In this document: positions 8,139 to 16,851 of the stretch, piece by piece | How the letters are laid out: the number at the start of each line of letters is the position of its first letter | How positions within the stretch are numbered: the stretch's first letter is position 1 | Source of the DNA: CAJCIW01 sp963833965 | GTDB lineage: Bacteria; Chlamydiota; Chlamydiia; Chlamydiales; Rhabdochlamydiaceae | Length of the DNA stretch: 64,000 nucleotides | Assembly: GCA_963833965.1 (NCBI GenBank) | Contig: CAWHZZ010000003.1 | Span: 434,001 to 498,000, forward strand | Direction of reading: 5' to 3' | Program-made: the position numbers and the translations under genes | The notes under the pieces: generated by a model | Databases searched by the model: none | Told to the model about the DNA's origin: nothing | What the model saw: only the letters and a program-made list of their open reading frames with translations

Positions 8139-11100
8139 ATTTGTCCTATCCCTTCATTAAGCGGCCGGTCATGACAACCATCCTGATGGTGCTCATCTTG
8201 CTGCTCGGCGTCGTCGCCTTCAAAAAACTACCGGTCACTGACTTGCCCAACGTCGAATATCCCGTCATTATGGTGCAAGCTACCTATGCGGGCGCGAGCC
8301 CAGAAGTGATGGCCCGGGCCGTAACTACCCCGCTGGAAAAAGAGCTGATCAACATCAACGGGATCAAACACGTCACCTCAAGCACAAGCCGCGGCTACAC
8401 TTGGATCACCCTGCTTTTTGAGCTAAGCCGCGACATGGACGATGCCGCCCAAGATGTGCAAGCGGCATTGAAAAGAGCGGAATATGCGCTTCCGAGCGAT
8501 ATGGACCAAAGCCCCATCTATCAAAAGGCCAATGCGCACCAGGAAAGCATCATTTACCTCGTTTTGACATCGAGCTCAGCGACTCTATCGGAGCTGTACG
8601 ATTTCGCGCACGCGCGCGTCGAGCAGCGGATCGCCAGGATGGATGGCGTGGGCAAAGTCGAAGTGTATGGCTCTCCCTATGCTCTGCGCATTCATCTAAA
8701 CCCTGAATTGATGGCCGCCCGCGGCCTGACGTTCGACGAGGTCCGCGCGAGCGTCTCTCAGGCGACGGGAAACGTTCCTCTCGGCGTCCTCGAAACCGCC
8801 GGGCGCAAGTTCACTCTCGAGGTCCCTGGCAGGTTGAAATCCGCGGTAGAATTCCGCAATCTTCAGCTCAAAGGCGACGTCCGCCTCAAAGAGATTGCCG
8901 AAGTGTTAGACGGCCTCGAATCGGAAGATGAGGTCTTTCACCTCATCACCAAGGCAACAAACGATGTCGCCGTCATTTTAGGCATCAAAAAGCAAAGTGG
9001 CGCGAATGCCGTCAAGATCTCCGAGCAATTGAAGAAGGTCGTCCCCGAGCTAAAAACCGAACTGCCCCCGTCGATGCAACTGGAAGTGTGGTTCGATAAG
9101 GCCAGCTGGATCAAAGAGGCGATCGAAGACGTCGAATGGTCCCTCATTCTCTCGTTTGTTCTCGTCATCGGAGTGATCTTTTTTTCTCTGCGCAGGTTTC
9201 GCGAGACGCTGATTGCCGCAACCGCGCTCCCGCTCTCTGTCATCGGCACATTCATCCTCATGTACTTCTTCGACTTTAACATCGATATCCTTTCTCTACT
9301 TGCGCTCACTCTCGCCATGGGTTTTGTGATCGACGATGCGATTGTCGTTCTAGAAAATATCGTTCGCCATCAGGAAAAGGGGCTCGCTCCCATGCAGGCC
9401 GCACTCACAGGGTCCAAGGAGATCGGCTTCACAGTCCTCTCGATGACGCTCTCACTTGTTGCCGTTTTCATACCGATGCTTTTCATGCAAGATGTGACAG
9501 GCAGGCTATTCCGAGAATTTAGCGTCACCTTGGCAGTTTCGATTCTCGTCTCCGGGTTTGTCTCGTTGACCCTGACGCCAATGCTCTGCAGCAAATTTGC
9601 CTCCAATCTTTCACATAAGCCGCATAGGGACAACGCACTGCTTAAGTTTTACCGCAGCTCCCTCAGCTGGTGCTTGAACAACCGGAAGAAAACGCTCCTG
9701 GGCGCTCTTGCCTGCGCGGGCCTGGCGGTCGCTTTGTTCCGATTCCTCCCGATCAATCTCTTTCCCGAAGAAGACCGCGGATTCATCTGGAGCTTTGTGC
9801 AGATGCCGAGCGGCATGTCTAGAGCCGATTCCGAGGAATATCAAAAGAAACTCAACGCCATTGTGCAGATCCATCCCGCTGTGGACACCTTGGTCACCCT
9901 CAATTTCAAGGATTATTACATTTATCTAATCAGCTTGACCGAAGCCTCGCAGCGCAATTCTCAGTCTGCCGTCCTTGCCGAACTTCAAGGCCAATTCAAT
10001 AAAATTCCCGGTATTCAGGCCTTCATGCGCGGCATGCAGCTCATTTCTGGCGGCGGGGGAGGCGGTTTTGCGCGCAATGTCTATGAATTCGCGCTCAAGG
10101 GTTCTGATCTCGATGAAGTGCGCCTTGCTGCAGAGAGTTTAAAGAGAAAATTAGCGACCAATCCCGCCTTTGTTAATCCCGATCTGAGCACCAAGGCTGA
10201 CGACCCTAAACTCGAAGTGATCGTCCATGAATCTCAAGCCGAAAAATTTGGCCTCACGCGTCTCATGATCCAATCGCTTTTGCAAAATGCCTATTCGGGC
10301 GGCCATATCGGCAAAATTGAAAGGGGAGGGGAAGAATACCACGTTTTCCTCGAACTTGACTCGAATTTCCAAAAAAATACCGCCGCGCTTGCCAAACTTC
10401 ATCTGAAGACAGCCTCGGGCGAATCGATCCCTCTCAAATCTGTCGCCTCATGGAAAGAGGGCGTCGGCGTGCACAGTATTGAACACCTCGACCTACTCTC
10501 CAGCATCACCCTTTCATTTGATGTCGCCAAAGACGCGCCCCTTGCGGATACGCTTGAAAGCCTTAAGAAAATCGCCGCAGAGACATTGCCATCCTCAGTG
10601 ACTGGCAAGCTCGAGGGCGTTGCAGAGATGGTCGACAAAACGAGCAACGACACCGTCCTGCTGCTTATCCTTGCCATTGTTGCCATGTACGCCGTTTTGG
10701 GAATTCTCTACGAGAGCTTTATTCACCCGCTCACGATTCTCTCTTCGCTGCCCTTTGCCTGCCTCGGGGGGATTTTGACCTTGCTCGCCTTCCGCGAACC
10801 GCTCTCGCTTTATAGCATGGTCGGATTTCTTCTCCTCGTCGGCATTGTCAAGAAGAACGGCATCATGATCGTCGATTACGCCATGGAGATCCAGCGCAAT
10901 CAAAATCTCGCCCCCTTGGACGCTGTCCGCGAAGCTTGCCTCATCCGCTTCCGCCCTATCATGATGACCACTGTGGCCGCCGTCATGGGCGCGCTCCCGA
11001 TCGCCATCGGCATCGGCGCTGGCGCCGAGACCCGCCGCGGGCTCGGCCTTGTCATCGCCGGGGGCCTGCTCTTCTCCCAATTTTTGACCCTCTACGTGAC

Positions 11101-11164
11101 ACCAATCATCTACCTCTATTTAGAAAAACTCCGGAATAGAAAAAAACAAAGAGAAACCGCATGA
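8135..11164 (+). CDS. RND-family inner membrane efflux transporter (HAE1 type)
   Basis: The 1009-aa protein is the proton-driven pump of the tripartite system and has the expected length. The N-terminus NLSYPFIKRPVMTTILMV is the family hallmark. Twelve membrane segments are visible in two halves with large periplasmic loops between them. The TM4 proton-relay aspartates occur in GFVIDDAIVVLENI (about residue 395). The second-half motif GIVKKNGIMIVDYA is present near residue 910. The sequence GGGGGG near residue 640 is a glycine run in the second docking/porter loop. It overlaps MFP by ATGA at its start and the flavin reductase gene by ATGA at its end, so the operon is tolC-MFP-RND-reductase. 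The substrate is unknown. Confidence 0.95.
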   Translation: MNLSYPFIKRPVMTTILMVLILLLGVVAFKKLPVTDLPNVEYPVIMVQATYAGASPEVMARAVTTPLEKELININGIKHVTSSTSRGYTWITLLFELSRDMDDAAQDVQAALKRAEYALPSDMDQSPIYQKANAHQESIIYLVLTSSSATLSELYDFAHARVEQRIARMDGVGKVEVYGSPYALRIHLNPELMAARGLTFDEVRASVSQATGNVPLGVLETAGRKFTLEVPGRLKSAVEFRNLQLKGDVRLKEIAEVLDGLESEDEVFHLITKATNDVAVILGIKKQSGANAVKISEQLKKVVPELKTELPPSMQLEVWFDKASWIKEAIEDVEWSLILSFVLVIGVIFFSLRRFRETLIAATALPLSVIGTFILMYFFDFNIDILSLLALTLAMGFVIDDAIVVLENIVRHQEKGLAPMQAALTGSKEIGFTVLSMTLSLVAVFIPMLFMQDVTGRLFREFSVTLAVSILVSGFVSLTLTPMLCSKFASNLSHKPHRDNALLKFYRSSLSWCLNNRKKTLLGALACAGLAVALFRFLPINLFPEEDRGFIWSFVQMPSGMSRADSEEYQKKLNAIVQIHPAVDTLVTLNFKDYYIYLISLTEASQRNSQSAVLAELQGQFNKIPGIQAFMRGMQLISGGGGGGFARNVYEFALKGSDLDEVRLAAESLKRKLATNPAFVNPDLSTKADDPKLEVIVHESQAEKFGLTRLMIQSLLQNAYSGGHIGKIERGGEEYHVFLELDSNFQKNTAALAKLHLKTASGESIPLKSVASWKEGVGVHSIEHLDLLSSITLSFDVAKDAPLADTLESLKKIAAETLPSSVTGKLEGVAEMVDKTSNDTVLLLILAIVAMYAVLGILYESFIHPLTILSSLPFACLGGILTLLAFREPLSLYSMVGFLLLVGIVKKNGIMIVDYAMEIQRNQNLAPLDAVREACLIRFRPIMMTTVAAVMGALPIAIGIGAGAETRRGLGLVIAGGLLFSQFLTLYVTPIIYLYLEKLRNRKKQRETA

Positions 11165-11763
11165 AAAAAATACTGCTTTCACTTGCATTGATGAGCGTTC
11201 CTTTTTTACTTTCTGCCGAGATGAAAATCCTGGCGTTTGCGGGCAGCACGCGAGAAGGATCTTACAATAAGCAGCTCATTAGCGAAGCCGCCGCAAAAGC
11301 CCGCGAAATGGGGGCAACGGTTACGGTGATCGATTTGAAAGACTATCCCATGCCCATTTATGAAGCTGACCTCGAGAAAGCGCATGGCATGCCTGAAAAC
11401 ACGAAAAAGTTACGCCAGATCATGATCGCCCACGATGCGATGATCATCGCTTCTCCTGAGTATAATCATTCGATCCCCGCCCTACTTAAAAATGTTTTGG
11501 ACTGGTGTTCGCGGTCAGAAGATGGCCAGTCTTCCAAAGCCGCATTCAAAGGCAAAAAAATAGCTATTCTCTGCGCAACGCCCCGAAAAAATGGCGGCAT
11601 TTACGTACTTTCGAATATGCGGATCATTCTTGAGGATGTCGGCGCCCACGTACTCCAAACCCAACTAGGCATCCCGCGCATCCATGAGCCTTCCCCTGAA
11701 AAAGAAGCCACCAAAGTGGTTACCCTAAACCAGATTGTTGAAGAACTCTTAAAGACCGAATAA
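11161..11763 (+). CDS. NADPH-dependent FMN reductase-like flavoprotein with signal peptide
   Basis: The 200-aa flavodoxin-fold protein has the phosphate-binding loop GSTREGSYNKQL and the family motif SPEYNHSIPALLKNVLDW. It is preceded by a hydrophobic signal-like N-terminus (MKKILLSLALMSVPFLLSA). Family members normally lack a signal peptide and reduce FMN, quinones or azo compounds in the cytosol. Export, if real, would put a flavoprotein in the periplasm beside the RND pump. The gene starts inside the RND stop codon (ATGA), so it belongs to the same operon. It is paralogous to the next gene. Confidence 0.85.
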   Translation: MKKILLSLALMSVPFLLSAEMKILAFAGSTREGSYNKQLISEAAAKAREMGATVTVIDLKDYPMPIYEADLEKAHGMPENTKKLRQIMIAHDAMIIASPEYNHSIPALLKNVLDWCSRSEDGQSSKAAFKGKKIAILCATPRKNGGIYVLSNMRIILEDVGAHVLQTQLGIPRIHEPSPEKEATKVVTLNQIVEELLKTE

Positions 11764-11830
11764 CAAAGAGATCGAAAAATTCGGAAAACGTAGCTATAGG
11801 AAAAAAATCCCGAAATCCAAGAGAATCATT

Positions 11831-12454
11831 ATGAGAATATTAACCCTTTTACTTCTAATTATTATGAGCACATCAGTATTAACTGCCGCAGAAATCAAAG
11901 TTCTCGCTTTTGCCGGCAGCACCCGCAACGAATCTTTCAACAAAAAATTGGTGAAAGAGGCCGCCGATAAGGCCCGCGAAATGGGCGCTAAGGTCACCGT
12001 GATCGATCTGAAAGATTTTCCCATGCCCATTTACGACGGCGATCTCGAAAAAGAAAAAGGAATGCCCGAAAACGCCAAAAAACTGCGCCAGATCATGATG
12101 GCCCACGACGCCATGATCATCTCCTCTCCCGAAAACAACGCATCGATGCCCGCGCTTCTAAAAAATGTGATCGATTGGGCCTCCAGATCGGAAGAAGGAG
12201 GGGGCTCCAAAGCTGCTTTCAAAGGAAAAAAAATCGCCATCATGTGCGCTACCCCAGGTAAAGGAGGCGGCTCTAGAGTTCTTCCCCATTTGCGGCTCGT
12301 CCTCGAAGATGTCGGAGCGGTTATCGTCCCAACACAATTAGGCGTCCCGCGCGTCTTTGAATCCACCCGTGAAAAGGAAGAGACCAAGCAAATAGCCTTT
12401 AAGCAAATTCTGGGAGAGCTTCTCTCAGAAAATCAAATGGTGGCACAGAAATAA
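11831..12454 (+). CDS. Second NADPH-dependent FMN reductase-like paralog with signal peptide
   Basis: The 207-aa protein is clearly a tandem duplicate of the preceding gene. It again has a signal-like N-terminus (MRILTLLLLIIMSTSVLTA) before the flavodoxin domain (KVLAFAGSTRNESFNKKL). The conserved PEYNHS motif is altered to PENNAS, losing the tyrosine that in characterised relatives lies near the flavin, so cofactor or substrate handling may differ. The first copy and this copy share MPIYxxDLEKxxGMPEN and HDAMIIxSPE. The stop abuts the GTG of a Fic-like gene. Confidence 0.85.
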   Translation: MRILTLLLLIIMSTSVLTAAEIKVLAFAGSTRNESFNKKLVKEAADKAREMGAKVTVIDLKDFPMPIYDGDLEKEKGMPENAKKLRQIMMAHDAMIISSPENNASMPALLKNVIDWASRSEEGGGSKAAFKGKKIAIMCATPGKGGGSRVLPHLRLVLEDVGAVIVPTQLGVPRVFESTREKEETKQIAFKQILGELLSENQMVAQK

Positions 12455-13606
12455 GTGGCGGTTGCTCCATTAAACCAACTGGGCCGAATCCCAGGCTATC
12501 CCGTCTCTAAACAAACAGCGGAAAATATTTTTTGTGGATTAGGCGAAGAGAACTGGTGGAAACAGCTGTATGATGGGAAATACCATCATCTGGGGTCAAA
12601 AGTCTTTGACAAAGGCCTGCATGGCTTTCAAACCGAACCCGGATTTTATTCAAGCGCTCTTAAAGCGTTTCAATATGCAAAGGCTCATCTAAAAGAAGAA
12701 CCTAACCTCGAGTTTTACAAGGAATTGCATAAAATCGCCTGTTCCCATTTCGACGGGGAAAAGACCAGAACAGGAATGAAGGCTTCGGAAACCGGCCAAT
12801 TTCGCAATGATAAAGACGCCAGGATCAGATGCAGATTTAAATTCATTGATTTATTGGATGCTGTTGAACGCAAGAGCAGTATTAAAGATCCTCGTAGAAG
12901 AAAGATTATCCAAGATTATGAAGAGTTAAGAATTATATACAAAGAAAAGGCCGTAGAAATCTCTACCACAACCGAGGAAGCGAAGGGAATCGAAAAGATC
13001 ATTCAAAAACAATTGGAAGATGTCCGAGAAAATTTAGCTGTATGGAATCAAGATCCATTATTGAAACTCATCGCACCTACGGTTTCTATAGAACAAGAAC
13101 GGTTTGTTTTACGATATAACTGCCCAAATTCTGAATTTCCATTTGAAAAAGTGATCTCTTCTCTTTTTTCGAAATTCAATCAGAAGATTAAAAATATTGA
13201 CGATCAAATCCTCAGCACTCGAGATGATGAACGAGAAAAAATCAGCGCTTTGGCCCGCAAGAAACTGGTGGCGATCGGCAAACTTTATTATGCCTTGGAA
13301 TGGGGCCATCCTTACCCCGATGGACAAGGAAGAACAGATCTGCTTCTACTTGCCAAACTCCTTTCTGAAAACGGATTTACTCCCGCCATTCTAGAGGAAC
13401 CCTACATGTCTTCCTTCTCATCGGCAAGGGATTGGATCGCTTACTTAGAAGAAGGCATGCAGAAATGGCAAAACGAAGCTCTAGGAACTTTCAGTGGAGT
13501 GGAATCGGTAAAACATGACACTGACCTTTTTGAGGTTCTTTTGTCGCTTTCGCAGGATCTTAAAATCCTCGATCCAGTTAATTTTAATGCTCAGAATATA
13601 ATTTAA
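12455..13606 (+). CDS. Fic-like candidate effector, copy 1
   Basis: The 383-aa protein starts at a GTG directly after the reductase stop. The start is supported by the paralog at 14623, which also begins Met-Ala-Val. The N-terminal half has EENWWKQLYDGKYHHLG and a Fic-type helix LHKIACSHFDGEKTRTGMKA followed by ETGQFRND. The active-site-like loop is WGHPYPDGQGRTDLLLLAKL (about residue 286). Compared with canonical HPFxDGNGRxxR, the histidine, Asp, Gly and first Arg are kept. Asn is replaced by Gln and the final Arg is absent. Fic proteins transfer AMP or other nucleotide phosphates; the changed motif means the reaction cannot be assumed. The middle is helical and charged. A 40-aa C-terminal extension is unique to this copy. 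Confidence 0.7.
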   Translation: MAVAPLNQLGRIPGYPVSKQTAENIFCGLGEENWWKQLYDGKYHHLGSKVFDKGLHGFQTEPGFYSSALKAFQYAKAHLKEEPNLEFYKELHKIACSHFDGEKTRTGMKASETGQFRNDKDARIRCRFKFIDLLDAVERKSSIKDPRRRKIIQDYEELRIIYKEKAVEISTTTEEAKGIEKIIQKQLEDVRENLAVWNQDPLLKLIAPTVSIEQERFVLRYNCPNSEFPFEKVISSLFSKFNQKIKNIDDQILSTRDDEREKISALARKKLVAIGKLYYALEWGHPYPDGQGRTDLLLLAKLLSENGFTPAILEEPYMSSFSSARDWIAYLEEGMQKWQNEALGTFSGVESVKHDTDLFEVLLSLSQDLKILDPVNFNAQNII

Positions 13607-14019
13607 ACTTTCCAAGTCAGGTAGACCATATCCTCGAAATTATGGTTTTCCCCTGATTCCCAAACCTTGTCGTTGATCAGAATTTTGAAAGCAACCTTCG
13701 TGGTGTGCGCGTTGATGAGCGCTTGCCAAGAGTCTTTCCCAGTGTTTTCCAACTGGATTCCGCTGTTCCAATCCGCTTGGACAAACTCCCCATTCTTCAA
13801 AACGCTAAAGCCCTCGCCTCGAATGGAAAGAGATTCGCCATACCGGACCTGGTGCCTGACTGTAATATAATTGACAAAAGAAAAGATATTGATCGTTCTT
13901 TGGCCAAGCTGAATCGGTTCCTTGGCATATTTTAACTGCATATTCAACTCAGCGCTATTTGCGGCACTGGCAATTTCTTCAGCTCTTAATCCTCTTGTGG
14001 GATCTATTCGGAAAGACAT
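13603..14019 (-). CDS. Small beta-rich protein, possibly carbohydrate-binding-like
   Basis: The 138-aa protein starts at the ATG at 14019, preceded by AGAGGTCGCT. The C-terminal half (RYGESLSIRGEGFSVLKNG, then a segment ending KILINDKVWESGENH) resembles the strands of starch-binding CBM20/CBM48-type modules. In those modules, a W-x-x-G-x-N pattern closes the domain. This is a motif-level impression without catalytic residues. There is no signal peptide. It converges with the Fic-like gene, overlapping by 4 bases, and upstream of it lies repeat and insertion-sequence debris. Confidence 0.45.
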   Translation of the reverse strand: MSFRIDPTRGLRAEEIASAANSAELNMQLKYAKEPIQLGQRTINIFSFVNYITVRHQVRYGESLSIRGEGFSVLKNGEFVQADWNSGIQLENTGKDSWQALINAHTTKVAFKILINDKVWESGENHNFEDMVYLTWKV

Positions 14020-14173
14020 AGCGACCTCTAACACACTCTGCAAAATTTACTTGGGCGTAAATATTATCCCCATTAAGAAAAATAATCCAGATGAAACGAT
14101 TTATCCTCTGACGCGAGAAAACTTGGCCTTTCAAGGCCGAGATGAATCTCGCTTGTTTGTTTTTCTGTCATAC

Positions 14174-14358
14174 TATACTGGCGACACTGGAAAGTTATAG
14201 AGAATTTCAATTTCAGCGCTTCAATTTTTCGTTCGTTGAAGCAGGCCATGTGCCAGCACATGGTCGATGGAAATGAACGAAAAGACCGTGGCTTGCCACG
14301 GCTGTAAGTGAAGATGCTGAAGCAGAAATTTTCATAACTTTCCAGTGGAACCGGTATA
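14174..14358. mobile_element. Palindromic MITE-like element related to the one at 7547
   Basis: The 185-base segment is bounded by imperfect inverted repeats of about 25 bp (TATACTGGCGACACTGG... and TATACCGGTTCCACTGG..., then AAAGTTAT in both). Inside are two further hairpins, CATGTGCCAGCACATG and CCGTGGCTTGCCACGG. TA flanks both ends. It shares end sequence TATACC/TATACT and the CATGTG-CACATGG-CGATG core with the element inside the MFP gene. The rest of the arms differ but remain self-complementary. Confidence 0.65.
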
Positions 14359-14382
14359 TATCCTTTTTGCATCTGCTCTTAA

Positions 14383-14528
14383 AGGTTCTGCACGTTAGGC
14401 CCACAAGCCTTGCAGACATCAATCCCGAAGCTTAAAAAATAAAACTTGGACAAATATTGCCCTCGGAAGAGATGGCATGGGTTGCAAAAGCACTAGAAGC
14501 CTTCGTCTTTAGGCGAAGGAGTCTTCAC
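14383..14528 (+). mobile_element. Probable IS200/IS605-type right-end remnant
   Basis: The hairpin CCTTCG-TCTTTAGG-CGAAGG (14500-14519) followed by AGTCTTCAC has the form of the imperfect right-end hairpins recognised by IS200/IS605 transposases. Upstream, a short open stretch (14383-14442, ending LGPQALQTSIPKLKK then a stop) could be the last codons of a TnpB-like gene. No full transposase is present. The end sequence recognition is from pattern memory, so this is tentative. Confidence 0.4.
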
Positions 14529-14622
14529 TATCCTTGTTTTAATTAAATTGATAACATATTATATGTTTTTTTTAACATTAATTCAAGTTTTATTTCTTGT
14601 GAAAAATAAATTTTAGGAAAAT

Positions 14623-15678
14623 ATGGCAGTTCAAACTCAAGGATTTACAGTTTCTAAAGAAAATTCCCAAAAGGTCTTTTCAGCCTTAGGCGAAGAGAAC
14701 TGGTGGAAACAGTTGTACGATGGGAAGTACCAGCATCTCGGTCCAAAAGTATTTGACGAGGGTTTGCACGGCAGAGCTAAAGAGCCAGGATTCTATGAGA
14801 GTGCTCGTAAGGCCTTTCAATATGCAAAAGCTCACCTAAATGAAAAAGTTAACCTCGAATTTTATTGCAACCTGCACAAAGAGGCTTGCGCCCATTTCAA
14901 GGGAAAGGAAAATAACACTAGAATGAAGGCTAATGAGGCGGGCCACTTTCGAACGACAGAAAATAAGGGAGTAGAATGTGGATTTAAAATCTCAGAAATC
15001 ATGGAGGTTTTTGATCGGAACCGAACGCCAAATGATTCCCTCAGAAAAAACGTCATCACAGATTATGCTATTGTAAAAAATCACTATATGGAAAAGGCCA
15101 TAGAGACCATCGCAGATAACAAGACTCTTCACGACAAAGACAATTTGGCAAGAAATTTTACGATCACCGTTGAAGAGGCAAAAGAAATCGAGTCCTTGAT
15201 CGAAAGCAAAATTAAAGCAGCCCAAGAGACATTAGCTTGTTGTCAAGATCCTATTTTGAAAAATGCTATGCCTGGATTCGCCTTCAGCGAAGATGGGGTT
15301 AAAATCAGCTATAAAGAACCAAAATTTCACAATTTTGTATTTGAAATAGTCATTTCTCATCTCTTTGAAACATTTAACCGCTCTGTTGCAGAAATTGATG
15401 AACAGTTATCTTCCTCAAAGAATCAACAGGCCTTAATACATAAGAAACTTATCTTAATCGCCGATCTTTACCAGAAATTGGAGTGGCTGCATCCGTTCCA
15501 GGATGGTCAGGGAAGGACAAACTTGCTTCTGCTTTCCAAGCTGCTTGCCGAACACGGATTTACCCCAGCCATTCTCGATGAGCCTTACATGTCTTCTTTC
15601 TCTTCGCTGGAAGACTGGGTCGCCTACCTGATTGAAGGCATGCAGAAGTGGCAAAAAGAAGCGCAGTTGATCAATTAG
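14623..15678 (+). CDS. Fic-like candidate effector, copy 2
   Basis: The 351-aa protein is the closest paralog of the protein at 12455-13606. The N-terminal block EENWWKQLYDGKYQHLG and the helix LHKEACAHFKGKENNTRM followed by EAGHFRTT are shared. The core loop is WLHPFQDGQGRTNLLLLSKL (about residue 288). His, Pro, Phe, Asp and Gly-x-Gly-Arg match the Fic signature; the Asn of GNGR is Gln and the terminal Arg is missing, as in copy 1. The ending SSFSSLEDWVAYLIEGMQKW is conserved in all three Fic-like proteins of the window. No secretion signal is visible; type III secretion is a reasonable guess only. The gene has its own AT-rich upstream region and converges with the canonical fic gene. Confidence 0.7.
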   Translation: MAVQTQGFTVSKENSQKVFSALGEENWWKQLYDGKYQHLGPKVFDEGLHGRAKEPGFYESARKAFQYAKAHLNEKVNLEFYCNLHKEACAHFKGKENNTRMKANEAGHFRTTENKGVECGFKISEIMEVFDRNRTPNDSLRKNVITDYAIVKNHYMEKAIETIADNKTLHDKDNLARNFTITVEEAKEIESLIESKIKAAQETLACCQDPILKNAMPGFAFSEDGVKISYKEPKFHNFVFEIVISHLFETFNRSVAEIDEQLSSSKNQQALIHKKLILIADLYQKLEWLHPFQDGQGRTNLLLLSKLLAEHGFTPAILDEPYMSSFSSLEDWVAYLIEGMQKWQKEAQLIN

Positions 15679-16756
15679 CCGGGCCGATATTTAACCAATA
15701 CCGGGTGTGGCGCAGCTCGCCGGTTTTGAACAAGGCCCCAAGTTCAACCAGTTCGGTTAAATCCCTCGTTGCTGTCGCTCTTGCGGCGCCGGTTATTGCA
15801 ATATAGTTTTCTGCGCTCAAACCACCCTGAAAGCCTTTGGGGCCTTCTTGGAACATTCGCAACAATGCTTTCTCTTGGCGCTGGTTTAATTTTCCTGCCA
15901 GCTTGGACAATAGTTTTGATTTTTCAATGATGAAATTCAACAGATTTAAAGATTCTTCCTGCGCTTGTAAGATGACATCGGCAAAAAATTCAACCCATGC
16001 TGTTGCCTCGAGCGTCCGATTGCATGCTTCCAAGGCCTGATAATATTCTTTCCTTCTCTTCTCTAAAGCTTTGGAAACAGCGATCAGAATGGGGCGGCCA
16101 ACTCCTTGCGACAGGCTCTTTTCAACGATTGCCCTTCCAATTCTTCCATTGCCATCTTCAAAGGGGTGAATATTCTCAAAATACAGATGGGCGATGGCAG
16201 CTCTTCCTAGGATAGAGTGCGCAGGTTTGGAGGAATTAAACCATTCGATATACCGCTGCATTTCCTCGTAGATTCTGTTGGAGGGAGGGGCTTCGAAAAA
16301 TACTTGGGAAACATCTAATCTGCGCCCGACAATCTGCATCGGCTCTTCATGCTCTCTGTAGTTTTCTGTAGTGCTTTTAAATAATTTCGAGTGCCATGCC
16401 CAGAGCTCCTCATGGGTTAATCGCTTTTCGTAAGTGTGATAAACATTGTAAAGCAGCTCGGCCATCCCAGCTTCTTTCAAATGTTTAGATTTTTGAGACG
16501 GGCTTAAGCCGAATTGCCGTTTGATTGACGATTGTAGGCTCTCTCGATCGAGGATCTCTCCTTCGATGCGAGAACTCTGTTCTCCTTCCGAGCTCAAGAT
16601 TTCGACAATGAATTGCCAGTGATCCTCTTCCTCGATTTTCTTTAAAAAAGCGGAAGAGCTGCCTACAGCAAGCAGAAACTTCTTCTCCTGCTCCGCAATG
16701 CGGTCTGGGTTGTAATGAAAATCTGGCCACTCGGGCAACTGCCAATTCCAAGGCAT
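15671..16756 (-). CDS. Fic-domain AMPylase, class II, with winged-helix C-terminus
   Basis: The 361-aa protein starts at the ATG at 16756, which has GGAG 10 bases upstream; an ATG at 16771 has no spacing for a ribosome-binding site. A canonical active site HPFEDGNGRIGR lies at residues 197-208. The inhibitory helix motif SSRIEG (S61, E65, G66) precedes it, as in class II Fic proteins whose activity is self-repressed. The C-terminal region (about 285-361: KLNQRQEKALLRMFQEG, ITGAARATATRDLTELVE) is a winged helix-turn-helix. This is the housekeeping-type Fic/DUF4172-like architecture and is distinct from the Fic-like effectors nearby. Repeated operator-like sites precede it, consistent with autoregulation. 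Confidence 0.9.
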   Translation of the reverse strand: MPWNWQLPEWPDFHYNPDRIAEQEKKFLLAVGSSSAFLKKIEEEDHWQFIVEILSSEGEQSSRIEGEILDRESLQSSIKRQFGLSPSQKSKHLKEAGMAELLYNVYHTYEKRLTHEELWAWHSKLFKSTTENYREHEEPMQIVGRRLDVSQVFFEAPPSNRIYEEMQRYIEWFNSSKPAHSILGRAAIAHLYFENIHPFEDGNGRIGRAIVEKSLSQGVGRPILIAVSKALEKRRKEYYQALEACNRTLEATAWVEFFADVILQAQEESLNLLNFIIEKSKLLSKLAGKLNQRQEKALLRMFQEGPKGFQGGLSAENYIAITGAARATATRDLTELVELGALFKTGELRHTRYWLNIGPAN

Positions 16757-16767
16757 GAGGAATAGCT

Positions 16768-16830
16768 CCATCTCTATAACTCAATTTTATAGCAAAAAAT
16801 GAGTTATAGAGCAAGTTTCTATAACTCAAA
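16768..16830 (-). promoter_or_regulatory. Promoter and triple operator of the fic gene
   Basis: On the minus strand, TTGCTC (16814-16809) and TATAAA (16791-16786) are spaced by 17 bases and form a good sigma70/66-type promoter. Three copies of the 11-12 base site CTATAACTCA flank and overlap it. Copies lie at 16772-16783, at 16800-16811 in inverse orientation, and at 16818-16828. The first two form a perfect 12-bp inverted repeat. One copy covers the transcription start/leader, one the spacer and one the region upstream of -35. The Fic protein's own winged helix is the likely ligand (inference). Confidence 0.7.
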
Positions 16831-16851
16831 AATCGTGTAAATAGCTGAAAA

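Noticed and set aside
10595..11080. 161-codon open frame on the minus strand
   Set aside because: It lies antisense to the conserved C-terminal half of the RND transporter and has an artificial-looking Glu/Asp/His-rich composition.
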